Of a stretch of 59,498 nucleotides of DNA, positions 1-10,559 are shown in pieces (the stretch's first letter is position 1; each line of letters begins with the position of its first letter). The position numbers and the translations under genes are program-made. The DNA lies in assembly GCA_001661515.1 (NCBI GenBank), contig LUVW01000041.1:118124-177621 (forward strand), in the 5' to 3' direction. The notes beneath the pieces are model-generated. The model ran no database searches. It was not told the DNA's origin and saw only the letters and a program-made list of their open reading frames with translations. This stretch comes from Capniomyces stellatus (lineage: Eukaryota > Kickxellomycota > Harpellomycetes > Harpellales > Legeriomycetaceae).

Positions 1-14
1 GGGGGGGGGGGGGG
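1..14. other. Poly-G run at the window edge
   Basis: The first 14 bases are all G, followed directly by an intron acceptor and the middle of a PFK-2 coding exon. This looks like a sequencing or assembly edge artefact rather than biology. It means the 5' part of the first gene is missing from the window. Confidence 0.6.
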
Positions 15-20
15 TTGTAG

Positions 21-1382
21 ATATTCAATGTAGGGGACAGAAGGAGAAAGCTTCCGGTGGATAAGAGTGGGGAGAGGAGAGATGCAGGAGAGGGAAAAGG
101 AGAAAAGGATAGAGAAAGGGAGAGGGAGAGGGAGGCGGAGAAAAGAATGGGGGAATTGAATAGGCATTCGAGCGAGTTTTTTGATCCAATGAACAAAGAG
201 GCATCAATGAAGCGGCAGGTGGTGGCGATGGAGGTGTTGGATGAGGCGGTAGAGTGGCTGAGGAAGGGGGGGCAGGTGGCGATTCACGATGCGACAAACT
301 CGACGATTGAGCGGAGGCAGAAGATAATAGATCGGCTGGAGGGAGAGAGCGGGATAAGGATGATGTTTGTGGAGAGTATATGCAACAATAAGGAGATTCT
401 GGACATCAACATCAAGATGAAGACAAAGAGTCCGGATTACGTAGGGGTTGACGAGGAGGAGGCAGAGAGGGATTTCAGGAAGCGGCTGATGAACTATGAA
501 AAGTCGTATGAGACGCTGGGGGCGTATGAGGAGAGTAGGGGGGTAGAGTACTGTAAGATAATAGACGTGGGGTTGAAGATAACAACGTATAATATAGATG
601 GGTTTTTGGAGGGTCAATGTGTGTTTTACCTGATGAATATGAATCTGCAATCAAGGGTGCTGTACATCACGCGACACGGGGAGAGCGAGGACAATGTTTT
701 AGGGCGGATTGGCGGGGATGCCTTGTTGAGCAAGGAGGGCGAGGCGTTTGCGGGGGCATTGGCCAAGTTTGTAGCGTGGCACCAGGCCGAGTTTTACACA
801 GACCTAAAACGGACGAAAAACGAGAACCTAAACACAAAGGTGAGGCATAACAGTAGCGGGAAGGAGACAGAGCTGCTAGTTTGGACATCAACGCTGCAGC
901 GGTCGGTTCAAACGTCGAGGAGTTTTGCGGTTATGCCAAACTGCAAAGTAAACAAGTACTCTAACCTGAACGAGCTGTACGCAGGCGAGTGTGAGGGGCT
1001 GACTTATAGCGAGATTAGGGACAGATATCCAGTTGAGTTCAGTAACAGGAAAATGGACAAACTTTACTCGAGGTACCCCGGGATTCTTGGCGAGTCATAT
1101 GCGGATGTGATCCATCGGCTGCAGTACATTATAGTTGAGCTTGAACGGATCCAGAACTCAGTGCTGATTATTACACACCGTGCTTTGGCTCGTACATTGT
1201 TGTCCTATTTCATGGACATTGAAATCTCTAAAATGCCGTTCCTTGATGTTCCACTTAACCAGGTGTTCTGCATTGAGCCCAAACTGTTTGGAAACGAGCT
1301 GGTTCGGTACAAATGGGATGCGCTGACCAACAAGTTTGAAAAAATGGACACGGAATTAGACTATGTTTACGAAAACATTTAA
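21..1382 (+). CDS. PFKFB: 6-phosphofructo-2-kinase/fructose-2,6-bisphosphatase, C-terminal exon (5' partial)
   Basis: Bifunctional cytosolic enzyme that makes and destroys fructose-2,6-bisphosphate, the signal controlling glycolysis against gluconeogenesis. The frame is open from a TTGTAG acceptor at 15-20; the first codons read IFNVGDRRRK, the conserved segment after the kinase core, so the Walker A exon lies outside the window. Then come a charged insert of about 40 residues (Arg/Glu/Lys-rich, from purine-rich repeats), the kinase motif DATNST and FVESIC, and the phosphatase domain with RHGES (phosphohistidine), an LNELYAGECEGLTY segment and the second catalytic His in IITHRAL. The RHGE histidine is kept, unlike yeast Pfk26, so bisphosphatase activity is likely (family knowledge). 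The stop TAA is at 1380-1382; the gene converges on the exchanger gene with 113 bp between. The charged insert is unusual in length. Confidence 0.93.
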   Translation: MFNVGDRRRKLPVDKSGERRDAGEGKGEKDREREREREAEKRMGELNRHSSEFFDPMNKEASMKRQVVAMEVLDEAVEWLRKGGQVAIHDATNSTIERRQKIIDRLEGESGIRMMFVESICNNKEILDINIKMKTKSPDYVGVDEEEAERDFRKRLMNYEKSYETLGAYEESRGVEYCKIIDVGLKITTYNIDGFLEGQCVFYLMNMNLQSRVLYITRHGESEDNVLGRIGGDALLSKEGEAFAGALAKFVAWHQAEFYTDLKRTKNENLNTKVRHNSSGKETELLVWTSTLQRSVQTSRSFAVMPNCKVNKYSNLNELYAGECEGLTYSEIRDRYPVEFSNRKMDKLYSRYPGILGESYADVIHRLQYIIVELERIQNSVLIITHRALARTLLSYFMDIEISKMPFLDVPLNQVFCIEPKLFGNELVRYKWDALTNKFEKMDTELDYVYENI

Positions 1383-1495
1383 ATAGTATACCAGTTGCAT
1401 TTTATTTTTATTCTTTTTTTAAAAAACTACTTTATTTATACAATAAAAAAAACAAAAACAAAAATAGAAGTAATAATAATAGGAATAAAAACAAT

Positions 1496-4400
1496 TTAAC
1501 GGTATTCCAAATAAATGTTGGAAGCTGTCATTGCAACATAGATAAACAGCAAAGCAACACCAGTGATCCTAGTGAACATGTACTTTTGGTACACGGTTAG
1601 GGCAATAAGAATAACAACAGTGCTGAGCAGCACAATGCAGGTAGATGCAACATTGACAGTATGGAGGTTGATGTTTATAAAGTCGTTGTTTGGGTAAGGA
1701 CTGTCTGGATTATTATAGTTGATGCTGAGGACAAGAATACTGGAGAGACCAACACCCAGCAGCAGATTCAGCAGTGGTCCACCAAAGCAAGCAGATATAG
1801 CCATGACAGGGTACCCCAAACGGGCAACAGTCAGGTTAGTAGCCAAGTCGCCAATCGAGTTGCCAAAGCCGAGAATAGTCAGGCCCAGTAAGGACTCTGA
1901 AATCGAGTAAATCACGCCAATTGTCTGCATAATAGCGACAATTTCGTCAGATATCAAATACACCCACGAAACGCCGCAGAAAAACCCAAACACGCACGGC
2001 ATCACCCGCACCACATACTCAAAGTACTTTGTCACCCACACAAATTCTCCAGTCTCAGCCGCCTCATCCTGAGCCTGGTTGGCGTTGTTTGATGCAAATA
2101 TGGCGTGGAAACAAAAGTAGTACAGAACCGCACCAACCAGTCCAACAACCAAACTCACTAATGCAACGTTTCTCTTCACCAAGCTGCTCTCCACCTCAAA
2201 AATCTCTATCGATACAAACCCCAGAAACATCGGAACTACCAGTGCACGCAATGTCGATGTTACCAGCGCTGCTTTTTTGGTCACTGAATCTCCTGCCATC
2301 TTACCTCCCACCTCAGGCAAAGCCAGAGCTCTGGCAAACCTTTCGGGCGATGACTCGAGAATCTGGGGGGATAAACTGCCCATATTCACCCGGTTGTTGT
2401 GGTCGCTGTTTTCTTCATTAATACTGGTGACTACTTGCAATTGACTACCACTAACATTGCCACTACCACCACCACTACCACCACCACTACCACCACCACT
2501 ACTACCACTATTGTTTTTGTCTTTGTTTCTGCTGTTGGATTTGTGTCGTAACAAAGTTGTCATTTGTGCTTCGTTTGAATCTACGCTACCAGCTGACTCT
2601 ATACTGTTGATGCTTTTGATACTATCATTATCATCATCTACAAAATCTTCAACTCGTCTAACAACTCCTACTCCTACTCCACCTGGATTATTGGTACTGT
2701 TATGGCTATAATTTGATCCAATTCTTTCCAACTCGATTCCTTTGTTTTTGTTTTTGTTTTTGTTTTTGTTTTTGTTTTTGTTGCTTTTTGATGTTTGGTT
2801 GCTTACTGATTCCGATACTACACTCAGTACGTCCCACACTTCATCCAGCCCCAAATCTTTCTCCCAATGCCTCTCGTCTGGCAAGTCTATCAGCACCGGA
2901 ACCGTCATTGTCAGCATCATCACTGGGATTGCCAGGTAAATCGTCAGTCCCTTTGTGTACCATTTTGTGCTTGGCTTCCACCGCCTCATTGTTGGAACTA
3001 AACTCAGTATCAGTGCCCACATCATCGAGTCTTCCAGCTCGTTTTCTTCTTGGCTAAACTCCTGCATCTCTTCTAGGTTAAACCCATCCTCAACAATATC
3101 TTCTTGTCCAGTCCTGTACTCTACCTGCTGGTCACGTGACTTTTTACTTGCTAAATCTGCCAGTGAGTTTGTTGATCCCCCATACTCACTTGGCGGAATA
3201 ATAACTATTTCTGGCACTCTGATCTCCTGCCCATTTCTACTGCTTGTCTCCCCAACACTTTCATCTGCACCTGCATTGCTGCTGATGCTTCCAGTTCCGG
3301 TTCCAGTTCCCATTCTTGCTCTGGTTGTGTAGTGGTGCTGCGGTAACGTGTCAAAAAACTCTTTGAACTCTACTGCTGCTAGCAATGATCGTGGGTAATA
3401 ACTCACGTGTTCTTTTATCAGAAACTCCTTTATGTCTTCAATGTTGTCAATCACCTCTCCATCTTCCATCACTTCACCCAAATCGCTTGCTCTATTCATA
3501 CTCTTGCTTCTCACCCGTTCACTCGAGTCTATTCCCAGCGATCTTGTTTTCCCAATCATCTGATTTTCTGCATTTCTCTCTCTACTCCTACTCATCTTCC
3601 TTCTCTCTCTTAAACTGCGGCTCCGTGCCTTTGTTCCTACTTTCTTCTTCTTGTCTCTGCTCCCCATATCGTCTTCAACTGTCAAGTAAACCGTTCTATT
3701 TCCCTCCATCTCATCCTCATTTCTTGTCTCGTTGGCCTCTCGTGCCATCCTCTCTGCCGTTATTCTGATATCTCTCCTCCTTGCCAAATATATCGTCAGA
3801 ATCACCATAGTCACATATATGCTGTACAGAACCAGCATTGCTATTGCCATCTTGTAACTGATCTTCTGTGTAATCACTATCACCATCATTATCACCAACG
3901 TTATTACCAGCATCCCCTGCTCCCTAAACACCATCAGCTTTGGCACTTCAAACGGCTTTGCCACTATCGCCATCAGTCCGCACACCACGCATATCACAAA
4001 ACTCGCACTCCCCAACAACTCCCCAACCGCTAACCCCGCCGATCCCGCTCTCAGCGCACTCAGCGTCGTAAACACGTCTGGTGCCCCATTTCCCAACGCC
4101 AGCAACGTCACACCCGCCATGCTTTCTGGCATCCTCAGCAGCTGCGCTATACTCTTTAGATTCGGCGAAAAATAATCCGACGCCGATATCCCAATCCACA
4201 GAAACAATGTTAACAGCCACACCACCGTCCCTGCCATAAACGCCTTCCGCTGCCTCCCTCCCTCCATGCAGTAATAACTTTCCAAGTAGCTCACCACTCC
4301 TTTACCCTTGTCCTCGCAATTATCTTTTACAAACTCACACTGGCTCCCGTCAAACTCATTAATCAAGCTACAATCTATCTTTTTTATCTCCAACTTGTGC

Positions 4401-4606
4401 CCCAATCCATCTCGCTTCGCTATCCAGCTTTTCTCCCCCCTTGTACTGTTTCTTTCCCCTTGCTGCTCATATTTATCCAACCACCCCCCGCTTTTCAGCA
4501 AGCCCACTTCATTCAACTTATCTTCCTTCCACCCCCTTTGATTTACCATAGTACTTTGCCCAGTTTCAAGCAGCAACATTGCCGCAACTATCTTGTATAC
4601 CCTCAT
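1496..4606 (-). CDS. CCX/NCLX-type cation/Ca2+ exchanger (CaCA superfamily)
   Basis: A 1036-residue membrane antiporter, probably exchanging Ca2+ for another cation across an organelle membrane (fungal YDL206W-like; the compartment is inferred). A signal-like N terminus is followed by a lumenal Cys-containing region typical of this group, then the alpha-1 repeat GVTLLALGNGAPD near residues 165-177. A long hydrophilic loop carries Arg/Ser-rich stretches and low-complexity NK and GGGS repeats. The C-terminal bundle has the alpha-2 repeat GLTILGFGNSIGDLATN and SACFGGPLLN near 908-945. Both alpha repeats with their acidic residues are present, so transport should be intact. The start ATG at 4606 is the first in frame and gives the signal peptide. 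No intron is needed. The loop repeats match TTTTTG and CCACCA microsatellites in the DNA, so loop length may vary between strains. Confidence 0.9.
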   Translation of the reverse strand: MRVYKIVAAMLLLETGQSTMVNQRGWKEDKLNEVGLLKSGGWLDKYEQQGERNSTRGEKSWIAKRDGLGHKLEIKKIDCSLINEFDGSQCEFVKDNCEDKGKGVVSYLESYYCMEGGRQRKAFMAGTVVWLLTLFLWIGISASDYFSPNLKSIAQLLRMPESMAGVTLLALGNGAPDVFTTLSALRAGSAGLAVGELLGSASFVICVVCGLMAIVAKPFEVPKLMVFREQGMLVITLVIMMVIVITQKISYKMAIAMLVLYSIYVTMVILTIYLARRRDIRITAERMAREANETRNEDEMEGNRTVYLTVEDDMGSRDKKKKVGTKARSRSLRERRKMSRSRERNAENQMIGKTRSLGIDSSERVRSKSMNRASDLGEVMEDGEVIDNIEDIKEFLIKEHVSYYPRSLLAAVEFKEFFDTLPQHHYTTRARMGTGTGTGSISSNAGADESVGETSSRNGQEIRVPEIVIIPPSEYGGSTNSLADLASKKSRDQQVEYRTGQEDIVEDGFNLEEMQEFSQEENELEDSMMWALILSLVPTMRRWKPSTKWYTKGLTIYLAIPVMMLTMTVPVLIDLPDERHWEKDLGLDEVWDVLSVVSESVSNQTSKSNKNKNKNKNKNKNKGIELERIGSNYSHNSTNNPGGVGVGVVRRVEDFVDDDNDSIKSINSIESAGSVDSNEAQMTTLLRHKSNSRNKDKNNSGSSGGGSGGGSGGGSGNVSGSQLQVVTSINEENSDHNNRVNMGSLSPQILESSPERFARALALPEVGGKMAGDSVTKKAALVTSTLRALVVPMFLGFVSIEIFEVESSLVKRNVALVSLVVGLVGAVLYYFCFHAIFASNNANQAQDEAAETGEFVWVTKYFEYVVRVMPCVFGFFCGVSWVYLISDEIVAIMQTIGVIYSISESLLGLTILGFGNSIGDLATNLTVARLGYPVMAISACFGGPLLNLLLGVGLSSILVLSINYNNPDSPYPNNDFININLHTVNVASTCIVLLSTVVILIALTVYQKYMFTRITGVALLFIYVAMTASNIYLEYR

Positions 4607-5095
4607 TTTTACCGTTCTTTGCCTTTTTTTATCTTATTTCTTTTCTATTCCTTTCTCTGCTTTCTATTCTTTCTTTCCCTTTTCTTAATATTGAATTTAT
4701 TCCTTCTTTTCTTTTCTACTCTTTGCTTCCAATTCCAATTCCAGCTTCCGTTTCCCTTTATCGCTCTGTCAAGTCGTCTCTGTATTCCTTTTATACGACT
4801 TTACACATGCTCTAGTCTGCCAAGCTTTACAATTTTACAATTCACAACTTACTGCCCAATCCTTTTCAACAAACCTACCGCGGATTCTCCAACTGCTCAA
4901 TCTCGACTCTATTTTCTGAAGTAGAATAAAAATTACTCGTTGTTTCTGTGCTTTCTGCTTGTCGCTTTTAAAATATAAAACTTATGGTCTCGTTGTCAGG
5001 CTTAGTAAACAGGTTGCCTTATCCATATTTCTCTTCTTTCAACTCCAACTGGCAACTTTTCTCTCGTTACCGACTTTGGCTTTTAGCACGACTCT

Positions 5096-5121
5096 TTTTT
5101 TTTTTTTTTTTTTTTTTNNNN

Positions 5122-5147
<26 letters not shown>
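5096..5147. other. Poly-T tract containing a 4-N gap (5118-5121)
   Basis: Twenty-two Ts, NNNN, then 26 Ts. This is an assembly gap in a homopolymer; its true length is unknown. Confidence 0.9.
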
Positions 5148-5152
<5 letters not shown>

Positions 5153-6426
5153 CTCATGTACAATTTATTAATACACTTGCAACTTTTGCTTGGCCTTACT
5201 AGATTAGTTCCACCTCACCTAATTACGTTTATTTCCTTTTTTTCATTCGCTAAGCTTTCAAAACTTCCACATTTTCCAAAAGCCCATTTTTCACTAATTT
5301 TAACACCTTTGCGAGAGTTTTCGTCAATTTGCATTTACGATTTCTTCCACATTTTGTTTTATTTGCTTTATTTGCTTTTTTGATATTTTTTGCCAATGCT
5401 CTTGTTAATTTCACCACACATTAAACTGGCCTTACCACACATTTTCATTTAATTCTCTGTTTTAATTCGCTTATTTTGCTTAACCATTTTATTATTATTC
5501 TTTTAATTACATCTCGAATTTCAAATGTCCATTACAAACAGGAAAATAAAACCTTAAAATCTCTCTCTAAAACTAAAAACGAGCTCGTTACGTAAAATTC
5601 GCTTTTGTAATCCGTTCATTGGCCCATACTGGACCCAACCAACACCAGCTCTGTTAGCTTTACAATTTTGTATAACACATAAACTTCTGAGACCGTCCCC
5701 CACCCAAATGCGTCTCGCACCTCTCTCCCTTTTCTCTATACTCACTTTGAAAATCATCTATTCTTTGGGCTTGGCATTAAGAGGCTTCAATCCTGTTGTA
5801 AAGCTCGGAATTGAGTCACTTTTAAAGAAACCATGTTTTAGAGCAGAGCGAAGGATGTTGGTGGATAAAATACATCGGTTGGTCTTATGTGGGCGTTGAA
5901 CTTGATATTGCTAAACGTATTGGTGTGTGGGAAGGGTGAGGGGATCAGGGGGGAGAGTTGATGAGTTTGAAAGTACCAAGGAGGAAAATAAAAGACATTG
6001 CTGCCAACTTGGTCATTTAATTAAAAAAATTGAGAAAAGTTGGTAAGATGAAAGTAAAAAAAAGGATCAATAATCAAGCCATATTGTAAAAGATAAAAAT
6101 AAGAACAAAAGAGACAAAATATCAAGACAGAAATTATAAATTGGTTGGAAAAGTGAGATTGGTGAGTGTTTCAAGTCTTTGGTTTAGAACTTGTGATTTT
6201 TGAGAACAATGGTCGATAATTAACAACAAAACGATGGGAAAAAGTTTATAGCCAACACAACAAAGCTAAGCTAAACCAAATCCATAAAATTTCCAGCAGT
6301 TCAGGCCAGAAATAAAAACAAATTAAATAAAAGGAAAACAACATGATAAATTGATAATAGATTTGTAATTAGTTTTGATCAAAAAGAAGAAAAAGAAGGC
6401 AACAATATTTGCCATGCATAAAAAGG

Positions 6427-6488
6427 AAAAAAAAAAAAAAAAAAAAAAAAAANNNAAAAAAAAAAAGGAAAAAAAAAAAAAAAAAAAA
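6427..6488. other. Poly-A tract containing a 3-N gap (6453-6455)
   Basis: A-runs interrupted by NNN and a GG. This is the counterpart of the poly-T gap 1.3 kb upstream; length and content are unreliable. Confidence 0.9.
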
Positions 6489-7060
6489 TCAAATATGGAG
6501 AGAAGGAAATATGAAAAGAAATGTGAAAAGAAATGTGAAAAAACAAATGAAAAATCAAAGTAAATGGCAAAATGCAGAGAAAATGGTACTAAAAGATTCC
6601 TTTTCTTAGGTACAACAATTCTACTTGATAGCACATCCATTTATCTCCGAGTCTATTATATAAACTCGTTTCAATAAACAAATACGACAATTCTGTTGAA
6701 TAAGAATAGAAGGTAGTTTTATTTTGAATCGTTTTTGCTGCGTAATTTAAAGAGTAAAAGTGGATTTGGAATTGGGAATTGAGATTTAGGATTGAAGAAT
6801 TGAGATTTAGGATTGAAAGAAACTAAAACGAAATAGCAAAACAAGAATAAACCAAAAAAGGATAGGGGATAATAGCAAAATCAATCAAGCATTCAAATAA
6901 TCAAACAATCAACTCGATCATAAAGCAAACAGTCATAAATCAATTAACAAACAAACAAATCCACTAGTAAAAACATTGAATTGAAAGAGAGTAAAAGGTA
7001 ATAACATCAGAGGAAATAGGTAAAATAAAAAAGGGAGAAATAAAGAGAAGAAAAGAAGCG

Positions 7061-7606
7061 ATGGTAAAGTTTTACAGTTTGGGATATACATTTGATTTTA
7101 AATGGGAGGAGGTGTCAAGAGCATACATGAGCAGGTACCCAAACCCGTTTGCATCACATGTGTTGTCGGTGGACACGATTGAGCATAATTACGACCGGGA
7201 CACGGGAACGTTGACGGTGAAGAAGCTGTACAAAAAGACGAACAGTGCGCCAGGCTGGTCGCGAAAGTTCCTGTCGAACCCGTACGCATACATACTGGAG
7301 GAGATTACAATAAACAACAGCAGACAAGAGCTGACAGCGAGGCAGAGAAACATTACGCACACGCGGCTGCTGATAGTGGAGGACACACTCACGCTTGTTC
7401 CGAGCGAAGGGGGGGCAGGCAAGACAACAACAGTGAAAAGCGAGGGTCGGATGTACTCGAACTTTGGGTATGGGATCGGCAGCCGGATTGAGGGGTTCAG
7501 CGTCAACCGGATTAAAGAGAACCTCAACAAGAGCAAAAAGGGGCTGGCATATGCAATAGAAGTGATGCGTGAGAAGAAGCAGGGCGGAAATTTAACGACA
7601 AATTAG
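7061..7606 (+). CDS. UPS1: PRELI/MSF1-domain mitochondrial lipid-transfer protein, Ups1-like
   Basis: A 181-residue protein spanning a whole PRELI/MSF1 domain. Known members work in the mitochondrial intermembrane space with Mdm35 and move phosphatidic acid to the inner membrane for cardiolipin synthesis. The segment SRAYMSRYPNPFASHVLSVD near residues 19-38 matches the Ups1/PRELID1 type (SRAFFNRYPNPYSPHVLSID in yeast) better than Ups2. The later Arg-Asn-Ile-Thr-His strand, the basic central loop and the C-terminal helix ending in AYAIEVMREK also fit. The length is normal, there is no intron, and ATG 7061 is the only sensible start. It converges on the SUN gene, whose stop lies 134 bp downstream. 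The assignment to Ups1 rather than a paralogue is by eye. Confidence 0.9.
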   Translation: MVKFYSLGYTFDFKWEEVSRAYMSRYPNPFASHVLSVDTIEHNYDRDTGTLTVKKLYKKTNSAPGWSRKFLSNPYAYILEEITINNSRQELTARQRNITHTRLLIVEDTLTLVPSEGGAGKTTTVKSEGRMYSNFGYGIGSRIEGFSVNRIKENLNKSKKGLAYAIEVMREKKQGGNLTTN

Positions 7607-7739
7607 CAAATATAAAACCTTAGCATTTATAGCATAATATGATATTAGTTTTAGCAAGAGTTTATATAAATAGAATGAAAATATAATAAAAATAGCAAAA
7701 ATAATGTAATAAAAACAATAAAATAAAAAGTAAAACAAA

Positions 7740-10559
7740 CTAGTAGGCATAGAATCTATAGAGACAAGTGTTTTCTGGGTGGCCCCAGTTGGAAAGAATC
7801 TTGAGCACCAGAACTCTAACAGACCCGCACTGACCAATAGAGTGACGAGCAGAGTCAAGAAGGCCAAACTGTTGAACAGGATCCTGGTCAGAAGGCTGGT
7901 AAAGAAGTTCAGCAAGTTTGACAAGAATGGGACCAGAGTTGGAGTTGGAGTTGGAGTTGGAGTTGGTTGTGCAGTTGGCAGATAAAGAGTCGTAAAAGAC
8001 GTAGCCGTGGACTTCAACCAGCTTGGGTGCAGATGACACGTCAAACGCGTGACTTTTGGCGACATGAGCAATTTTAAAAACAGATGGCGTGTACCTTTTA
8101 GCGAGGCGGATGGTCAGGTGACCTGAGGACCCATTCATTGGCCAGCATTCACCGAGAGCAACAGGCTCAGAATCAGGCTTGAGAACGACGTTTGGGCTGA
8201 GGGTTGGGACTGCCAGGATGCCGAGTCGGTACAGAGTGCGGCCAAACAGACTGGCGGGAGCGGGGCGCCAATTACGCGTAGACTTGGCAAGAACGACGCG
8301 TGCACCAGCCGAGTACTGGGCGTAGTTTGGCGAGTGGGCTGGAGCTGACGTGGTGTGAACTATGCGCGTGATCAGCTGGCGGATATGCTGCGAGTCGATG
8401 TGGTTGTCCACGTACTGCGCTACCACCGAGTCCACCATCGCCCGGTTGCTGCCGTCAAACTCTGCCTTCACTGCCTCCACATATTGAGCCCGCAGCCTGC
8501 CCACCTCCTCTTCGTTCATTGCCCGCAAGTCTCCCGCTAATCGTCCCCGCATCTTCTCCACCATTTGCCCCACTATTCCGGCCACTTTTGTCTCGCTCAG
8601 CTCCCGAACTGCCCTCGATACTTCCTCCAGCTTTCCCGCCGTTTCCTCCCACTTTTCCTGCAGCTCTGCCCCAGCCTTCTCTCCAGTCTTTCTCCAGTCC
8701 TTCTGCTGCCTCTTTATCTCTCTCACCTCTCTCATTATCTCTTGCTGCCTTCCGTACAGTTCTTTGATCTGTTCTTTGGCATCTTTTCCTTCTTGATACT
8801 CTATTCTTCTTTCTTCTCCTTCTCCTTCCACTTCTCCTTCTCTCCATTTAAATCCCCACATCCCTCCCAACTTTTCTCCTATTCCTAATCCTAATCCTAA
8901 TCCAAATCCTATCTTTGGTACTATTTTGTCCAACTTTATTCTGCTTTTCATTTCTGCTGGCATTAAGTTGCTACAATACATTATTACTCCTATCAACCCC
9001 AAACTCAACACCAATGAAACAAACATACTTGTCAAACTTTTTCTTTTCCCCTTTCCCTCCTCTGTACCCTCCTCTGTACCCTTATTTGTACCCTTATTTG
9101 TATCTATACTCGTCAACTTTCCTAATGTCACTTTATAAATCGCCACCATCAAATCTCGACCCACATAATACACCATCAACACTACAAACACCAACTTTGA
9201 CACCAAATATGTCAATCCCATTTTCACTCTGTTTTCCTTTTCCTTTTCATTTTCCAATTCCAATTCCAATTCCATCTCATTTTCCAATTCCCTTTCCCTT
9301 TCCCTTTTCCTTTCCAATTCATTTACTACTTTATTTTCTTGTTCTTTGTTTTTCCTGCTGCTGCTTTTTCCTGCTGTTTTCCTTCGTAATCCAAACGTCG
9401 GACTTTCTCTATAATTATCTAGCCCCGAAAGATACTTTGTTCTGTAAACATCCTCTTCTTCGTTATATTCTTTCTTGTATTCTTCCTCGTTTTGCCTACT
9501 ATGCGTTCCAGTGTATCTGTTATTGCTTTGCGGGAATGATCCTGGCCCCAAAACTCGTTTCTTATTTGAACTACCATTATAAAACTCCATTTCTGTTTCT
9601 GTTTCTGATTCTGTCAAACTGTTATTAATATTATTATTAATATTATTATCTTTAAACTCCTCAAACTCCTTATAATATCTCTCTCTTGCTCTTTCCAATT
9701 CTTCGCTCAAGTATCCCTCGTTTTTTGCCTTTTCTTTCTCCTTTGCCTTGTTACTCTCCACATATCCAAACATCCCCTTATTGTACTCCCGGTTTATTAT
9801 CCGCTTTTTGCTCAACTGCAACTTGTTCTGATTAATCACCACTTTGTTTCTCCGTACGCTCTCGTATCCATAGTCCCTTTTGTCCAACTCTTCTTCTGTT
9901 TGTCTATACAACTCCTGTCCCTTCAGCCCTTTTTTACCCTCTTTCTCCTCTTCTTTCTCTCCTCCTCTTTCTTCTTCTTCCTCCTCCTCCTCCTCCTCCT
10001 CCTCTCCTTCCTCTTCTTCTTCTTCAGTACTCTTATATTTCAGCAGCTCCAACGACTTTTCCCTCCCCTTATCCTCCCCTCTTTTATATCCATTTACCCT
10101 CCCTGCCTCTCTCCCCTCTTTATCCCCTCCACTGTCCCCGAGCAGCATTCGTGCTAACGACGCCGTTGACCCCGAACTGCTATTTCGTCCATGTCCTATT
10201 CCATATCCCACACCATACCCTCTCCCGTACCTTTCTCCATCAGTCGTATCTCCCAGCCTCTCTCCAACCGCCATTGTCTCCCTCTCCACCCTTTCAATCC
10301 CATTTAGCCCCCCTTTACTGCTCGTCTTTTCAATCTCCTGCCCAATCAAACCCCCTCCACTCACTTTCCTGCCCTTTGCCATCGATGGCAGCTGCAACAA
10401 CTGTGCTGGCTGCAGTCGCATTCCTCTTGATATCCGCCCTCCCCCTTTCTCTTCATCCATTCCAGATCCCTCTAGCAAACTCTTGAAATAACTCGTTGGA
10501 TTTGTCGCTCTCCCTCCAAACTTTTGCCCATGTCCCTGTCCATTCATTCTACTCTTCAT
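7740..10559 (-). CDS. SUN-domain nuclear-envelope protein (Sad1/UNC-84 family)
   Basis: A 939-residue protein with a C-terminal SUN domain, the inner-nuclear-membrane half of LINC bridges that bind KASH peptides in the perinuclear space. The N-terminal half is hydrophilic and low-complexity (an acidic Glu run, Asn and Glu/Arg repeats), as expected for a nucleoplasmic tail. Two hydrophobic segments follow around residues 450-530 (LVFVVLMVYYVG and FVSLVLSLGLIGVIMY). A long coiled coil (about 590-730) precedes the SUN domain (about 735-939), which has YSAGARVVLAKST, GECWPMNGSSGHLTIRLA, SSAPKLVEVHGYV and the final NTCLYRFYAY. An NSNSNS stretch inside the domain comes from a GGAGTT microsatellite. 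Two hydrophobic segments instead of one leave the topology uncertain; the family assignment does not depend on it. Confidence 0.88.
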   Translation of the reverse strand: MKSRMNGQGHGQKFGGRATNPTSYFKSLLEGSGMDEEKGGGRISRGMRLQPAQLLQLPSMAKGRKVSGGGLIGQEIEKTSSKGGLNGIERVERETMAVGERLGDTTDGERYGRGYGVGYGIGHGRNSSSGSTASLARMLLGDSGGDKEGREAGRVNGYKRGEDKGREKSLELLKYKSTEEEEEEGEEEEEEEEEEEERGGEKEEEKEGKKGLKGQELYRQTEEELDKRDYGYESVRRNKVVINQNKLQLSKKRIINREYNKGMFGYVESNKAKEKEKAKNEGYLSEELERARERYYKEFEEFKDNNINNNINNSLTESETETEMEFYNGSSNKKRVLGPGSFPQSNNRYTGTHSRQNEEEYKKEYNEEEDVYRTKYLSGLDNYRESPTFGLRRKTAGKSSSRKNKEQENKVVNELERKRERERELENEMELELELENEKEKENRVKMGLTYLVSKLVFVVLMVYYVGRDLMVAIYKVTLGKLTSIDTNKGTNKGTEEGTEEGKGKRKSLTSMFVSLVLSLGLIGVIMYCSNLMPAEMKSRIKLDKIVPKIGFGLGLGLGIGEKLGGMWGFKWREGEVEGEGEERRIEYQEGKDAKEQIKELYGRQQEIMREVREIKRQQKDWRKTGEKAGAELQEKWEETAGKLEEVSRAVRELSETKVAGIVGQMVEKMRGRLAGDLRAMNEEEVGRLRAQYVEAVKAEFDGSNRAMVDSVVAQYVDNHIDSQHIRQLITRIVHTTSAPAHSPNYAQYSAGARVVLAKSTRNWRPAPASLFGRTLYRLGILAVPTLSPNVVLKPDSEPVALGECWPMNGSSGHLTIRLAKRYTPSVFKIAHVAKSHAFDVSSAPKLVEVHGYVFYDSLSANCTTNSNSNSNSNSGPILVKLAELLYQPSDQDPVQQFGLLDSARHSIGQCGSVRVLVLKILSNWGHPENTCLYRFYAY

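Larger units (their letters stand above)
4607..7060. other. Long divergent intergenic region with two homopolymer gaps
   Basis: About 2.45 kb between the divergent exchanger and Ups1-like genes. The exchanger side is pyrimidine-rich on the plus strand (4607-4800); the Ups1 side is A-rich. Two gaps lie inside homopolymers (T-run 5096-5147, A-runs around 6427-6488). I see no open frame with recognisable content; short frames near 5554-5899 have no family features. Confidence 0.6.

Noticed and set aside
1661..3768. Several long open frames opposite the exchanger gene
   Set aside because: Shadows of a low-complexity coding region; compositionally biased (Pro/Ser/Leu/Phe) with no motifs.
5708..5899. 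63-codon plus-strand frame in the exchanger/UPS1 spacer
   Set aside because: No signal peptide of good quality, no motif, no splice context; probably chance.
9880..10491. Ser/Pro-rich open frame opposite the SUN gene
   Set aside because: Antisense of the acidic and Arg/Gly-rich N terminus; no features of its own.
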